DNA of 15,794 bases, from NCBI GenBank assembly GCA_905202605.1, contig CAJKSU010000047.1, forward strand, positions 1 through 15,794, read 5' to 3'. The first letter of the stretch is position 1; every line of letters starts with the position of its first letter. Positions 1 to 7,125 of the stretch are shown here, piece after piece. The position numbers and the translations under genes are program-made. This DNA comes from an uncultured Eubacteriales bacterium. Lineage in GTDB: Bacteria > Bacillota > Clostridia > Oscillospirales > Oscillospiraceae. The notes below the pieces were generated by a model. The model made no database searches, was not told the origin of the DNA, and saw nothing but the letters and a program-made list of their open reading frames with translations.

Positions 1-4
1 AGTG

Positions 5-47
5 TCCGGCAAGAGACTTTGTCGAAAAACCCAACAGGTTTTTCGAC
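5..47. repeat. Possible dispersed repeat with perfect 11-bp hairpin (left copy)
   Basis: The segment begins CGGCAAGAGA and runs into a perfect inverted repeat, GTCGAAAAACC (21-31) and GGTTTTTCGAC (37-47), with a 5-nt loop. A related segment at 15757-15794 has the same CGGCAAGAGA followed by a hairpin ending TTTTTCGTCAG. Two similar copies at the edges of the same window suggest a dispersed intergenic repeat. Read on the minus strand, the hairpin lies downstream of trhA and carries a T-run in its 3' arm, so it may also help to end that transcript. The repeat call is inference from two copies only. Confidence 0.45.
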
Positions 48-57
48 AGGCTCAATG

Positions 58-90
58 CGTCCGACAGGCGATGCCTGCCGGACGTTTTGT
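58..90 (+). terminator. Hairpin with T-rich tail, probable terminator
   Basis: CGTCCG (58-63) pairs with CGGACG (79-84), and CAGGC (65-69) pairs with GCCTG (73-77) around a GAT loop, with one A/C mismatch between the two helices. On the plus strand it is followed by GTTTTGTT, so it could end a plus-strand gene lying left of the window. On the minus strand it sits about 25 bp after the trhA stop but lacks a T tract there. Confidence 0.5.
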
Positions 91-108
91 TCTATATGGA
101 TACCTCGC

Positions 109-792
109 TTACGCATCGAGGATGTGATAAATCATAATAAAATGGCACACACTGCCCAGCACAATAAACATATGGAAAATCTCATGACAGCCAAAATACT
201 TGTTGTTGCGCCCCGGCCATTTCAGTGCATAGAGTACGCCGCCCACGGAATAGAGGATGCCTCCTGCCAGCAGCATGGCAAAGCTTATGGTATTCATCAC
301 CGCATGGAGCGGATAAATCGCAAAAATCGCCGTCCATCCCATGACCAGATAAATGACAGAGGTGAGCGCACGGGGCATTTTAATCCAGAACAGCGTAAAT
401 CCTGTACCCAAAAGCGCCATAGCCCAAATCACTGCCAGCATCACCCGTCCGGATATCATCCCGCTCAGTGTAATGGTGCAGATAGGGGTGTAAGTACCTG
501 CAATCAGAAAATAAATCATGACATGATCCAGCTTCCGCAGGAACAGCCGCCCCTGAACGTTTGTATTGAGACTATGATACACCGTGCTTGCCGTATAGAG
601 GCACAGCATACTCCCCGCATACACGGAAACTGCCGTAACGGTCACCGCGCCAAAGCCCATGGATATACTCATATGAAGCAGAATCGCCAGTGCCGCCAGT
701 GCCAGCACAATGCCCACCGCATGGGTCAGCGCAGAATAGGGGCGCAGGCCGTCATAAGGATCTCTGCCTTTTTCACTGAACTTTTCTTTCAT
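109..792 (-). CDS. trhA: PAQR-family membrane protein TrhA (hemolysin III-related)
   Basis: A 227-residue multi-pass membrane protein of the hemolysin III/PAQR family. The family has about seven membrane helices and is linked to membrane-fluidity homeostasis in bacteria; the old name hemolysin III should not be read as proof of toxin activity. Family-defining residues are all visible: Ser69 and His73 in STVYHS, Asp89-His90 in RKLDHVMIY, and His203 and His207 in the last part, CHEIFHMF. In the PAQR superfamily these Ser, Asp and His residues form a metal (zinc) site facing the membrane interior. The length is typical. GGAGG (801-805) sits 8 nt before the ATG. The gene follows feoB on the same strand with a 91-bp gap but has its own consensus promoter, so it is probably transcribed separately. 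Confidence 0.9.
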   Translation of the reverse strand: MKEKFSEKGRDPYDGLRPYSALTHAVGIVLALAALAILLHMSISMGFGAVTVTAVSVYAGSMLCLYTASTVYHSLNTNVQGRLFLRKLDHVMIYFLIAGTYTPICTITLSGMISGRVMLAVIWAMALLGTGFTLFWIKMPRALTSVIYLVMGWTAIFAIYPLHAVMNTISFAMLLAGGILYSVGGVLYALKWPGRNNKYFGCHEIFHMFIVLGSVCHFIMIYHILDA

Positions 793-824
793 GATCGGAA
801 CCTCCCGTCCGGATTACTGTCTTC

Positions 825-853
825 AGTATACGCCCTTGACTTGTAAATGTCAA
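825..853 (-). promoter_or_regulatory. trhA promoter with overlapping palindromes
   Basis: On the minus strand TTGACA (848-853) and TATACT (825-830) are separated by exactly 17 bp, a near-consensus sigma-A promoter about 35-60 bp upstream of the trhA start. An 18-bp near-palindrome (836-853, outer arms TTGAC and GTCAA) covers the -35. A second dyad, TACTG-TCTT-CAGTA (815-828), overlaps the -10. Either could be an operator; no regulator can be assigned. Confidence 0.8.
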
Positions 854-883
854 TACGGTTACTATAAAATATAATTATGATTA

Positions 884-2698
884 TTATATTGATGCTGCCG
901 TTAAAACCAAGTGTACAATCCGGCACAGCGCCATTCCGAAGCCGGTGGGCAGCAGAATCGCCCACAACGTCCATTTGAGGCTCTTTGTCTCATGAAAAAT
1001 GGTCAGGCAGGTGGTGGCGCAAGGCCAATGCAGCAGCAGGAAGATTGCCGTACACAATGCGCTGTGCCAATCCATCCCCGCAGACGCCAGCCCGGAGGCC
1101 AATGCTGCAGCGTCCGTTTCCAGCCCTCCGCCTGCAATCAGCAGCACCACCGGAAAAATGATTTCATTGGCCGGGAAGCCCAAGAGGAACGCCAGCAGGA
1201 TCGTGCCGCTCATTCCCAACCGGATACCGATGGGATTTAGCCACCCTGCCGTCAGAGACAGCAGGGGTGTGCCGCAGACCGTAATCTGCCGCAAAACCCA
1301 CAGACCCAGTCCCGCAGGTACCGCCACCATTGCCGCCCGGCGCAGCACCAGCAGCGTCCGATCCAGAATAGAGCGAACCACCACCTGCCCGACCTGCGGC
1401 CTCCGGAACGGCGGAAGCTCCAGAATAAAACCACTGGACATGCCTCGGAGCAGCGTCCTGCTGAGCAGCAGGCAGCCACCCATAGACGCCATAACACCCA
1501 GCAGCAAACACCCAAGCAGTCCCAGCGCCGTCCATGCGCTCCCGCCCTCCGTTGGAATCAGGAACGCCGTGAGCAGCAATAGCAGTCCCCCAAACTTTCC
1601 ATTGCAGGGAATCATGCTGTTGGTGAGAATTGCCATGAGCCTTTCTCTTGGCGATTCAATGATTCGGCACCCCGTGACCCCCACGGCATTGCAGCCCAGT
1701 CCCATGCACATGGTCAGCCCCATTTTTCCGCAGCTTCCGCACCGGGACATGGCGTGATCCAAATCATAGGCTACTCTGGGCAGATAGCCCAGATCCTCCA
1801 GCAGTGTAAACAGTGGAAAAAAGATTGCCATGGGCGGGAGCATCACCGCAAGCACCCGGCCCGCCGTAAGAATAACGCCCTCCAGCAGTGCGCCCCGAAG
1901 CCACCACGGCGCATGCAGCCACTGCATTCCACGCTCTCCCATCCGATAAAGCCACACAACTCCCCGCCACAGCCACTGAGAGGGTACATTTGCCCCCGCC
2001 ACCGTCAACCATAGAATCAGGAACAGCAACAGGAGCATCAGCGGGATCCCCGTTTTTCTCCCGGTCAGGATCCGATCCCACATCAGCTGCCATTCTCTGC
2101 CCCGATCCTCGCCGGATACCACCTGTGCCGCCGTGGCCTTCGCCAACCGGCTGCGCTTACTCCGCTCCTGAGGAACAGATGCCGGTCTTGGTCTGCAATA
2201 GTCCTCTGCCACCATACGAATCTGCTCTTTGAGCTGCTCCATCCCCTGCCCGCGTCCTGCCGCTCCAGCTACCACCGGCACCCCAAGACTGTGCTCCAGC
2301 GCTTGGCAGTCCACCCGGATTCCCCTCCGATCCGCCTCGTCCATCAGATTCACCAGCACCACCATCCGCGGTATGTGTGCCAGCAGCTGATAGACCAGAA
2401 TCAGATTCCGTTCCAGACAGGTGGCGTCGCACACCACCACCAAACAGTCAAAATCCCCCTCCAGCAGCGCGCGCCGTGCCACCTGCTCCTCCTGAGAGCC
2501 GGCATCCAGAGAATACGTCCCCGGCAGATCCGACAGCAGATATTCCCTGCCCTTATAAACGTAGTGTCCCTGCGCCAGCGCCACTGTTTTCCCCGTCCAA
2601 TTTCCTGTGTGCTGGCGCAGCCCTGTAAGTGTATTGAACACAGTGGACTTTCCCACATTGGGATTCCCCGCCAAAAGCACGTGCAGCGGGCGGCTCAT
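884..2698 (-). CDS. feoB: Ferrous iron transporter FeoB (short form)
   Basis: A 604-residue inner-membrane Fe(II) transporter with an N-terminal cytosolic GTPase domain. G1 is GNPNVGKS (11-18), the switch I threonines lie around 31-38 (HTGNWTGKT), G3 is DLPG (57-60) and G4 is NLMD (117-120). A linker rich in basic residues leads to the membrane part from about residue 215. This includes the conserved EDLGYLPRVAYDLD stretch, the GLGCNAVG motif and the SMIPCNGKFG segment of the second gate domain. At 604 residues it is shorter than the roughly 770-residue E. coli protein but typical of clostridial short FeoB proteins, and the reading frame is intact. Its ATG overlaps the feoA stop by 4 nt, implying translational coupling. 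No clear terminator follows; the next 30 bp are only AT-rich. Confidence 0.95.
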   Translation of the reverse strand: MSRPLHVLLAGNPNVGKSTVFNTLTGLRQHTGNWTGKTVALAQGHYVYKGREYLLSDLPGTYSLDAGSQEEQVARRALLEGDFDCLVVVCDATCLERNLILVYQLLAHIPRMVVLVNLMDEADRRGIRVDCQALEHSLGVPVVAGAAGRGQGMEQLKEQIRMVAEDYCRPRPASVPQERSKRSRLAKATAAQVVSGEDRGREWQLMWDRILTGRKTGIPLMLLLLFLILWLTVAGANVPSQWLWRGVVWLYRMGERGMQWLHAPWWLRGALLEGVILTAGRVLAVMLPPMAIFFPLFTLLEDLGYLPRVAYDLDHAMSRCGSCGKMGLTMCMGLGCNAVGVTGCRIIESPRERLMAILTNSMIPCNGKFGGLLLLLTAFLIPTEGGSAWTALGLLGCLLLGVMASMGGCLLLSRTLLRGMSSGFILELPPFRRPQVGQVVVRSILDRTLLVLRRAAMVAVPAGLGLWVLRQITVCGTPLLSLTAGWLNPIGIRLGMSGTILLAFLLGFPANEIIFPVVLLIAGGGLETDAAALASGLASAGMDWHSALCTAIFLLLHWPCATTCLTIFHETKSLKWTLWAILLPTGFGMALCRIVHLVLTAASI

Positions 2699-2937
2699 AG
2701 GGCCGCCTCCACAAGGATCTGCGCTGCATCCTCCCGCCGCAGGGCAATTACCGCCCCACAGATCTCATAGGCCGCAGGGGTTCCGGCAGGGCTTTTATGC
2801 AGGCACAGCACCTCACTGCCCTCCGTCAGCCCCAAATCCTCCAGCCGAATCTCCAGCGCCGGCGCACAGGCGATCCGCTCTACCACGCCGCCCATTCCCA
2901 CAGGCAGCTGGCTCATTGCCATCCGGCTCATACGCAT
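2695..2937 (-). CDS. feoA: FeoA, small SH3-like ferrous iron transport protein
   Basis: An 80-residue cytosolic protein with the FeoA fold: an opening LPVGMGGVVERI strand pair, the LEDLGLTEGSEV core and a C-terminal strand ending near AAQILV. FeoA is a partner of FeoB and is thought to tune its GTPase or transport activity. It is the first gene of feoAB, and its TGA overlaps the feoB ATG. The reported ATG (2937) has a purine-rich SD (GGGAGGGAGGA) running right up to it; the second in-frame ATG two codons later (2931) would also fit. No Fur- or DtxR-type box is evident, so iron control cannot be read from the sequence. Confidence 0.92.
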   Translation of the reverse strand: MRMSRMAMSQLPVGMGGVVERIACAPALEIRLEDLGLTEGSEVLCLHKSPAGTPAAYEICGAVIALRREDAAQILVEAAL

Positions 2938-2946
2938 TCCTCCCTC

Positions 2947-2968
2947 CCCACAGCCACCGGCGTGTGGG
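2947..2968 (-). promoter_or_regulatory. Leader hairpin abutting the feoA ribosome binding site
   Basis: On the minus strand CCCACA (2963-2968) pairs with TGTGGG (2947-2952), and an inner GCC/GGC pair closes a GGT loop, with a single bulged C. The 3' arm runs straight into the GGGAGG ribosome binding site of feoA, so folding could influence access to it. No convincing promoter is visible between here and 3032. The best candidate, TTCGAC-17 bp-TATCCT inside and after the preceding terminator, is weak. Confidence 0.4.
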
Positions 2969-3032
2969 TTTTCGCTGGTTCAGCCTATGCCGGCTGCGGC
3001 CGGGACGTGACCGCATTCCCGCAGGATAGACG

Positions 3033-3066
3033 AAAAACGTCCCCTGTCGAAGCAGGAGACGTTTTT
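3033..3066 (-). terminator. Terminator of the first solute-binding lipoprotein gene
   Basis: AAAAACGTC-CCCTG pairs with CAGGA-GACGTTTTT around a 6-nt loop; the stem is flanked by A and T runs, so it can work in both directions. It lies 15 bp beyond the stop codon at 3081 and separates that gene from feoAB on the same strand. Confidence 0.85.
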
Positions 3067-3080
3067 TGAAAACTCAGCGA

Positions 3081-4856
3081 TTAGCGAGCCATGTATTCAT
3101 CATAGCAATCCTGATAAATATCCAGATAGTCCTGAATGCCCATGTCCTCGATCTGCGCAACGAAGGAATCAAACTCGTCCAGAGACTTGTCGCCGGTAAT
3201 GAACTTGGCGATGGACTCCATGCACAGAGTCTGAATGTCGGAATAGATGTTGGCAGCCTCGGTGCTGTCGTCTGCGGACAGCGCCATGGAGGTGGGGATG
3301 ACGTAAGCATCGTCCATGCCCTTTGCCCAAATCTCCGGAGCAGCCTTATCTACCTCGGAGTAGCCGGAAGCTACAGCGTTGTTGTCGATAACGCAGTTGA
3401 TGGTGCCGTTAGAAGCATAAACCAGCAGAGCGTCACGCATGCCCAGATCGGAATCGGTGACCAGAGAAGTGAAGGTGGGAACCCCGTCTACATACTCAAA
3501 GCCCTCGCCCTCTACACCGTAGTTGGCCAGCAGGGAGCCTTCCTCGGAGTACCACCAGTCGCCCCACTGGCAAGCCAGTTCGACGTTTTCGCAGTTGGTG
3601 GTGATCCGGAAGCCGTTGCTTGCGGACTTGGTGATGAAGGTGCCGAAGTGGTTAATGCTGTCCTCGGTGGCATGCATATCGTAGGTAGCCTCCAGGTCAA
3701 AGCCGTCAACCTCAGATGCCTCGATGTAGCCGCCCAGATTGCCCCAGTCGCAGTAGAAGATGCCAGCGTCGCCGGTGGTGATGGCATTTGCATAGTCGGG
3801 GCTGTTCCAGTTGGAGTTGTCGGAAATGAAGTCCGCCTCAATGTAGCCCTTCTCATACCATTCATGCATCAGGGTGATGTAGTCCTTGAAGCCCTCTTCA
3901 ACGGGGCCAAACTTGATCTCGCCGTCCTGCACATAGGTAGGAGCAACACTCATGGGGAAGCTGTTGCAGAATGCAGCAACATCAAAAGCGCCAGCGAGCC
4001 AGTTGTCCTGAATGGCGCCGGGAGCCAGCATCATCAGGGGCTGCTTCATGCCATAGTCCTTGAAGGCAGCCAGAGTGGTCTCAAAATCGTCGATGGTGTA
4101 GGGCTTGTCCAGACCCAGCTCGTCCAGTACATCGGTACGGATCGCCAGACCTTCCTTCGCCAGACCGTCCTCAGTGGTCAGACCATAGAAGGCGGTGATG
4201 TAGCCGGAGGAGGAAACAGCGGTTTTCAGCAGCTCATCATCGGTAGAAAGGAGGTTATAGTAGTTGGGCGCATACTGAGCAATGTCCTCGGTGAGGTCGA
4301 GAATAACATCCTCATCTACCTCAGCGTCATCGCCGTTGGCGAAGTTCAGACCCCAGCCGATCAGGTCGGGATAGGAGCCGGAAGCAACCATGACGTTGAA
4401 CTGCTCGTTGGAAGCAGAAGTGGACATGCCCTGATAGTCTACATGAATACCAGTAGCCTCTTCTGCTGCCTTGTAGATGGAGCAGTCGGCCATGGCGTTG
4501 GGATAGGAGGAGAACAGAGGATCGGGGAACGTAGCCACCAGACTCAGGCTCTCATCGGTATCCACAGGGTAGGAAACCTCTTCGGGCTGAACGTCGTCGC
4601 CGAAGATTTCCTTTGCATAGGAGGTAGCGTCTGCATTTGCAGCAGCCTCCTGCAGGGTTACGCTGCCCTCAGCAGCGGCATCTGCTGCGGGGGTCCCCTT
4701 CTCCTCGGTGCTGCCCTCGTCAGCTGCCGCAGTGGGAGCTGCAGACTGCGCACCAGAAGAAGCCGTGTCGCTGTTTCCGCCGCAGCCAGCCATCAGACCA
4801 AGGCACAGGCATGCGGACAGGAGCATCGCAAGAAATTTCTTCAAAATACTCACCAT
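3081..4856 (-). CDS. Extracellular solute-binding lipoprotein (LipO-like, copy 1)
   Basis: A 591-residue secreted lipoprotein of the ABC-type solute-binding family 1, closest in style to the large LipO/YtcQ-like proteins. A signal peptide (about 1-24, with Lys6-Lys7) ends in a lipobox with Cys25, followed by a Ser/Ala/Glu-rich linker to about residue 70 that would tether the domain to the outer face of the membrane. The body carries MLAPGAIQDNW, CNSFPMSVAPTY and the C-terminal CQWGDWWYSEEGSLLANYG typical of the family. Most blocks match the neighbouring gene at 5161-6939, so this is a diverged tandem duplicate. No permease or ATPase gene adjoins it. Reported start: ATG 4856 with a weak SD. 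Alignment with the paralogue favours TTG at 4844 (587 residues), with GGTGA as SD. The ligand is unknown; oligosaccharides are common for the family, but nothing here proves it. Confidence 0.88.
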   Translation of the reverse strand: MVSILKKFLAMLLSACLCLGLMAGCGGNSDTASSGAQSAAPTAAADEGSTEEKGTPAADAAAEGSVTLQEAAANADATSYAKEIFGDDVQPEEVSYPVDTDESLSLVATFPDPLFSSYPNAMADCSIYKAAEEATGIHVDYQGMSTSASNEQFNVMVASGSYPDLIGWGLNFANGDDAEVDEDVILDLTEDIAQYAPNYYNLLSTDDELLKTAVSSSGYITAFYGLTTEDGLAKEGLAIRTDVLDELGLDKPYTIDDFETTLAAFKDYGMKQPLMMLAPGAIQDNWLAGAFDVAAFCNSFPMSVAPTYVQDGEIKFGPVEEGFKDYITLMHEWYEKGYIEADFISDNSNWNSPDYANAITTGDAGIFYCDWGNLGGYIEASEVDGFDLEATYDMHATEDSINHFGTFITKSASNGFRITTNCENVELACQWGDWWYSEEGSLLANYGVEGEGFEYVDGVPTFTSLVTDSDLGMRDALLVYASNGTINCVIDNNAVASGYSEVDKAAPEIWAKGMDDAYVIPTSMALSADDSTEAANIYSDIQTLCMESIAKFITGDKSLDEFDSFVAQIEDMGIQDYLDIYQDCYDEYMAR

Positions 4857-4876
4857 TCTTTCTTAGATTTATATTA

Positions 4877-4891
4877 CCTGATCGAATCAGG
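4877..4891 (-). promoter_or_regulatory. Small leader hairpin upstream of lipoprotein gene 1
   Basis: A perfect 6-bp inverted repeat, CCTGAT and ATCAGG, around a 3-nt loop. A hairpin of different sequence (CCGG/CCGG) occupies the matching place in the leader of the paralogous gene, and in both a similar ATATAAAT stretch follows before the ribosome binding site. Conserved pairing with changed sequence hints at a selected RNA structure. Confidence 0.45.
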
Positions 4892-4970
4892 AAAATATAC
4901 GGAACAGTTTCTTCACATAAATATCATAAATTGTCACTTGACTACAAAATATGATACTAAATGCGTATGA

Positions 4971-5036
4971 ATCATAGCACAACATTGAGGAAGTGTACAA
5001 CACATAAATTAAGTGGCACCATTAAATTTTCTTATG
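4971..5036 (-). promoter_or_regulatory. Promoter and LysR-type operator of lipoprotein gene 1
   Basis: On the minus strand the -35 is TTGTAC (4995-5000), followed by 18 bp and the -10 TATGAT (4971-4976), extended by TGC. Just upstream lies an imperfect dyad (5012-5023) that reads AATGG-TG-CCACT on the minus strand. The 42 bp from 4995 to 5036 align without gaps to 7084-7125, upstream of the second lipoprotein gene, with 31 identities counted by eye. Together with the rest of 4857-5160 this accounts for the 304-bp gap between the two genes: leader, promoter and operator, then the terminator of the upstream gene. Confidence 0.8.
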
Positions 5037-5037
5037 G

Positions 5038-5076
5038 AAAAAGCTTCCCAAACCGGAAGGCCGATTTGGGAAGCTT
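5038..5076 (-). terminator. Terminator of the second solute-binding lipoprotein gene
   Basis: AAGCTTCCCAAA..CGG and its complement CCG..TTTGGGAAGCTT form a long stem (5041-5076) around a short GAAGG-type loop, with a run of T on the minus strand (5038-5042). It lies 85 bp beyond the stop at 5161 and directly abuts the promoter block of the next gene. Confidence 0.88.
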
Positions 5077-5160
5077 CTCATTGCGTTATTTCTTTAAAAC
5101 TGCTGGGATGCCAAGGAAAACCGTGGAAATTACCAGTGCTTTTGCATGTATAGACGCTGC

Positions 5161-6939
5161 TTAGTCCGCCATGGCCCGGTCATAGGCTCCCTGCTGAATG
5201 GCAAGGTAGTCGTCAATGCCAGCGCTCTTGATACTCTCTACAAAGGCATCATATTCGTCCAGAGACTTTTCGCCGGTGATGAACTTGGCAATGGCCTCCA
5301 GACAGATGGTTTCGATGTCAGAGTAGATGTTGGCGGCGCGGGTGTTCTCGTCCGCAGACAGGGTCACAGTAGAAGGAATGACCATGGTATCATCCATGCC
5401 CTCGTTCCAGATCTCAGGCGCAGCCTTATCCACCTCGGAGTAGCCGCTGGTTACGGCGGCGGGGTCAATTACACAGCAGATGGTATCGTTGGAAGCATAG
5501 ATCAGCAGTGCATCACGCATGCCCTCCGGTGCATCGGTCACCGTCTCGCTGAGCATGGGCTTGCCGTCTACATAGTTGAAGGAAACACCCTCTACGCCAT
5601 AGTTGGCAAGGAGGCTGCCCTCCTCCGAGTACCACCAGTCACCCCACTGGCAAGCCAGCTCGATGTTCTCGCAGTTGGTGGTGATCTTAAAGCCGTTGCC
5701 TACAGACTTTTTGGTATACTGTGCAAAATGGTTGATGCTGTCCTTGGTGGCGTGCATGTCATAGGTCGCCTCCACGGCAAAGCCGGGGATCTCGGACGCC
5801 TCATTGTAGCCGCCCAGATTGCCCTGATCGGCATAGAAGATGCCTGCATCGCCGGAGGTGATGGCATTGGCATAGTCAGGGCTGTTCCAGTTGGAGTTCA
5901 AAGATACGAAATCGGGGTGGATATAGCCCTTTTCATACCAGTCGTGAATCAGAGTGATGTACTCCTTAAAGCCATCCTCCAGCGGGCCAAACTTGATCTC
6001 GCCGTCCTCTACATAAGTGGGCGCTACGCTCATGGGGAAGCTGTTGCAGAATGCGGATACATTAAATGCAGCCGCCAGCCAGTTATCCTGAATGGCGCCG
6101 GGCGCCAGCATTACCAGAGGCTGCTTCATGCCGTCATCCTTGAAGGCCGCCAGCGTGTTCTCAAACTCCTCAATGGTATAGGGCTTGTCGAGACCCAGCT
6201 TTTCCAGCTCGTCGGTACGGATGGCAAGACCGGCCTTGCCCAGAGTCTGCTCGGTACGAACCGCGTGGAAGCCAACGATATGACCGCCGTCAGTGACTGC
6301 GGTATCCAGCAGCTCGTCATCGGTTGCCAGAATGTTAAAGTAGTTGGGCGCATACTCCGCAATGTAGTCGGTGAGATCGTAGTAGATCTCTTCTTCCACT
6401 GCAGCATCGTCGCCGGTGGTGTAGTTGAGGCCCCAGCCGATCAGGTCAGGATACGCGCCGGAAGCGATCATTACATTAAACTGCTCTGCGGATGCAGAGG
6501 TGGAAAGGGGCTGATACTCCATATGTACCCCGGTCTTCTCCTCCGCCACCTGATAAATCTGGCAATCTGCCATACCGCCCGGATAGGAGGCAAACAGAGG
6601 ATCCGGGAAGGTTGCCACCAACGTCAGGCTCTCGTCGGTATCCAGCGGATAGCTGTTTTCCGCAGGTGCTTCCTCCACGCCAAAGATATCCTTAGCATGC
6701 TGAGTGATCTCACCCTCGCCCACAGCAGTCGTTTCCTCCGCAGCAGAAGCCTCAGGCACGGCGCTGTCAGGCTCAGCCTCAGGGGCAGCAGGAGCCGCTT
6801 CCTCCGGCTTTGTCTCCTGAGTCTCCGCCGGTGCGGCAGAGGACGTCTTTGACTCAGCAGGCGCCGCATTTCCGCCGCAGCCTGCCAGCAGTCCTAGGCA
6901 CATACACAGTGCCAGAACCAATGCTAACAATTTCTTCAC
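5161..6939 (-). CDS. Extracellular solute-binding lipoprotein (LipO-like, copy 2)
   Basis: A 592-residue lipoprotein, paralogue of the gene at 3081-4856. The signal peptide MKKLLALVLALCMCLGLLAG ends at lipobox Cys21. The following linker (about 22-75) is longer and richer in Ala, Glu and Pro than in copy 1. Shared blocks include QFNVM-ASG-YPDLIGWGLN, MLAPGAIQDNW, FCNSFPMSVAPTY, the segment around YEKGYI, and CQWGDWWYSEEGSLLANYG. The start is GTG at 6939, preceded by GGTGA; in frame just upstream is ATG GTG AAG TAA, so a longer start is impossible. It is transcribed divergently from the LysR-type gene at 7170, and its promoter and operator are shared with that gene. No transporter membrane component is nearby, so it either serves a permease encoded elsewhere or acts as an orphan binding or sensing protein. 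The ligand is unknown. Confidence 0.9.
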   Translation of the reverse strand: MKKLLALVLALCMCLGLLAGCGGNAAPAESKTSSAAPAETQETKPEEAAPAAPEAEPDSAVPEASAAEETTAVGEGEITQHAKDIFGVEEAPAENSYPLDTDESLTLVATFPDPLFASYPGGMADCQIYQVAEEKTGVHMEYQPLSTSASAEQFNVMIASGAYPDLIGWGLNYTTGDDAAVEEEIYYDLTDYIAEYAPNYFNILATDDELLDTAVTDGGHIVGFHAVRTEQTLGKAGLAIRTDELEKLGLDKPYTIEEFENTLAAFKDDGMKQPLVMLAPGAIQDNWLAAAFNVSAFCNSFPMSVAPTYVEDGEIKFGPLEDGFKEYITLIHDWYEKGYIHPDFVSLNSNWNSPDYANAITSGDAGIFYADQGNLGGYNEASEIPGFAVEATYDMHATKDSINHFAQYTKKSVGNGFKITTNCENIELACQWGDWWYSEEGSLLANYGVEGVSFNYVDGKPMLSETVTDAPEGMRDALLIYASNDTICCVIDPAAVTSGYSEVDKAAPEIWNEGMDDTMVIPSTVTLSADENTRAANIYSDIETICLEAIAKFITGEKSLDEYDAFVESIKSAGIDDYLAIQQGAYDRAMAD

Positions 6940-6970
6940 TTACTTCACCATCTTTCATATATTTATATCA

Positions 6971-6983
6971 CCGGTTTGTCCGG
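6971..6983 (-). promoter_or_regulatory. Small leader hairpin upstream of lipoprotein gene 2
   Basis: CCGG-TTTGT-CCGG forms a 4-bp GC stem placed like the CCTGAT/ATCAGG hairpin of the paralogous leader and likewise followed by an ATATAAAT stretch and the ribosome binding site. The stem is short; the case rests on the matching position. Confidence 0.35.
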
Positions 6984-7059
6984 AAATATAGACATCAAAC
7001 GCACTTTTTGTTCCATTTGAACACATATTGTTGCAAAATTATTACGTATCCTATACAGA

Positions 7060-7125
7060 ATTATAGCACAGGATGAATTCTCTGTACAATACGAAAAACC
7101 AGTGGCTCCACTTAATTTACTTATC
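7060..7125 (-). promoter_or_regulatory. Promoter of lipoprotein gene 2 and LysR-type operator
   Basis: On the minus strand the -35 is TTGTAC (7084-7089), then 18 bp, then TATAAT (7060-7065) extended by TGC. The operator candidate is a perfect dyad, AGTGG-CT-CCACT (7101-7112), centred about 50-55 nt upstream of the predicted start of transcription, where LysR-type activators usually bind. The block 7084-7125 is the counterpart of 4995-5036. Confidence 0.85.

Noticed and set aside
109..792. Reading the hemolysin III-like gene as a virulence toxin
   Set aside because: The residues seen are those of the PAQR membrane family, which is widespread in harmless bacteria; nothing nearby suggests a toxin locus.
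884..2698. FeoB as a truncated pseudogene, because it is much shorter than the E. coli protein
   Set aside because: All G motifs and both gate regions are present in one intact frame, and clostridial FeoB proteins of about this length are common.
3066..4970. Long plus-strand open frame (634 codons) opposite lipoprotein gene 1, and a similar one at 5146-6852 opposite gene 2
   Set aside because: Both are exactly antisense to clear secreted lipoproteins with SD, lipobox and family motifs. They resemble each other only because the genes do, and neither has a convincing SD or promoter.
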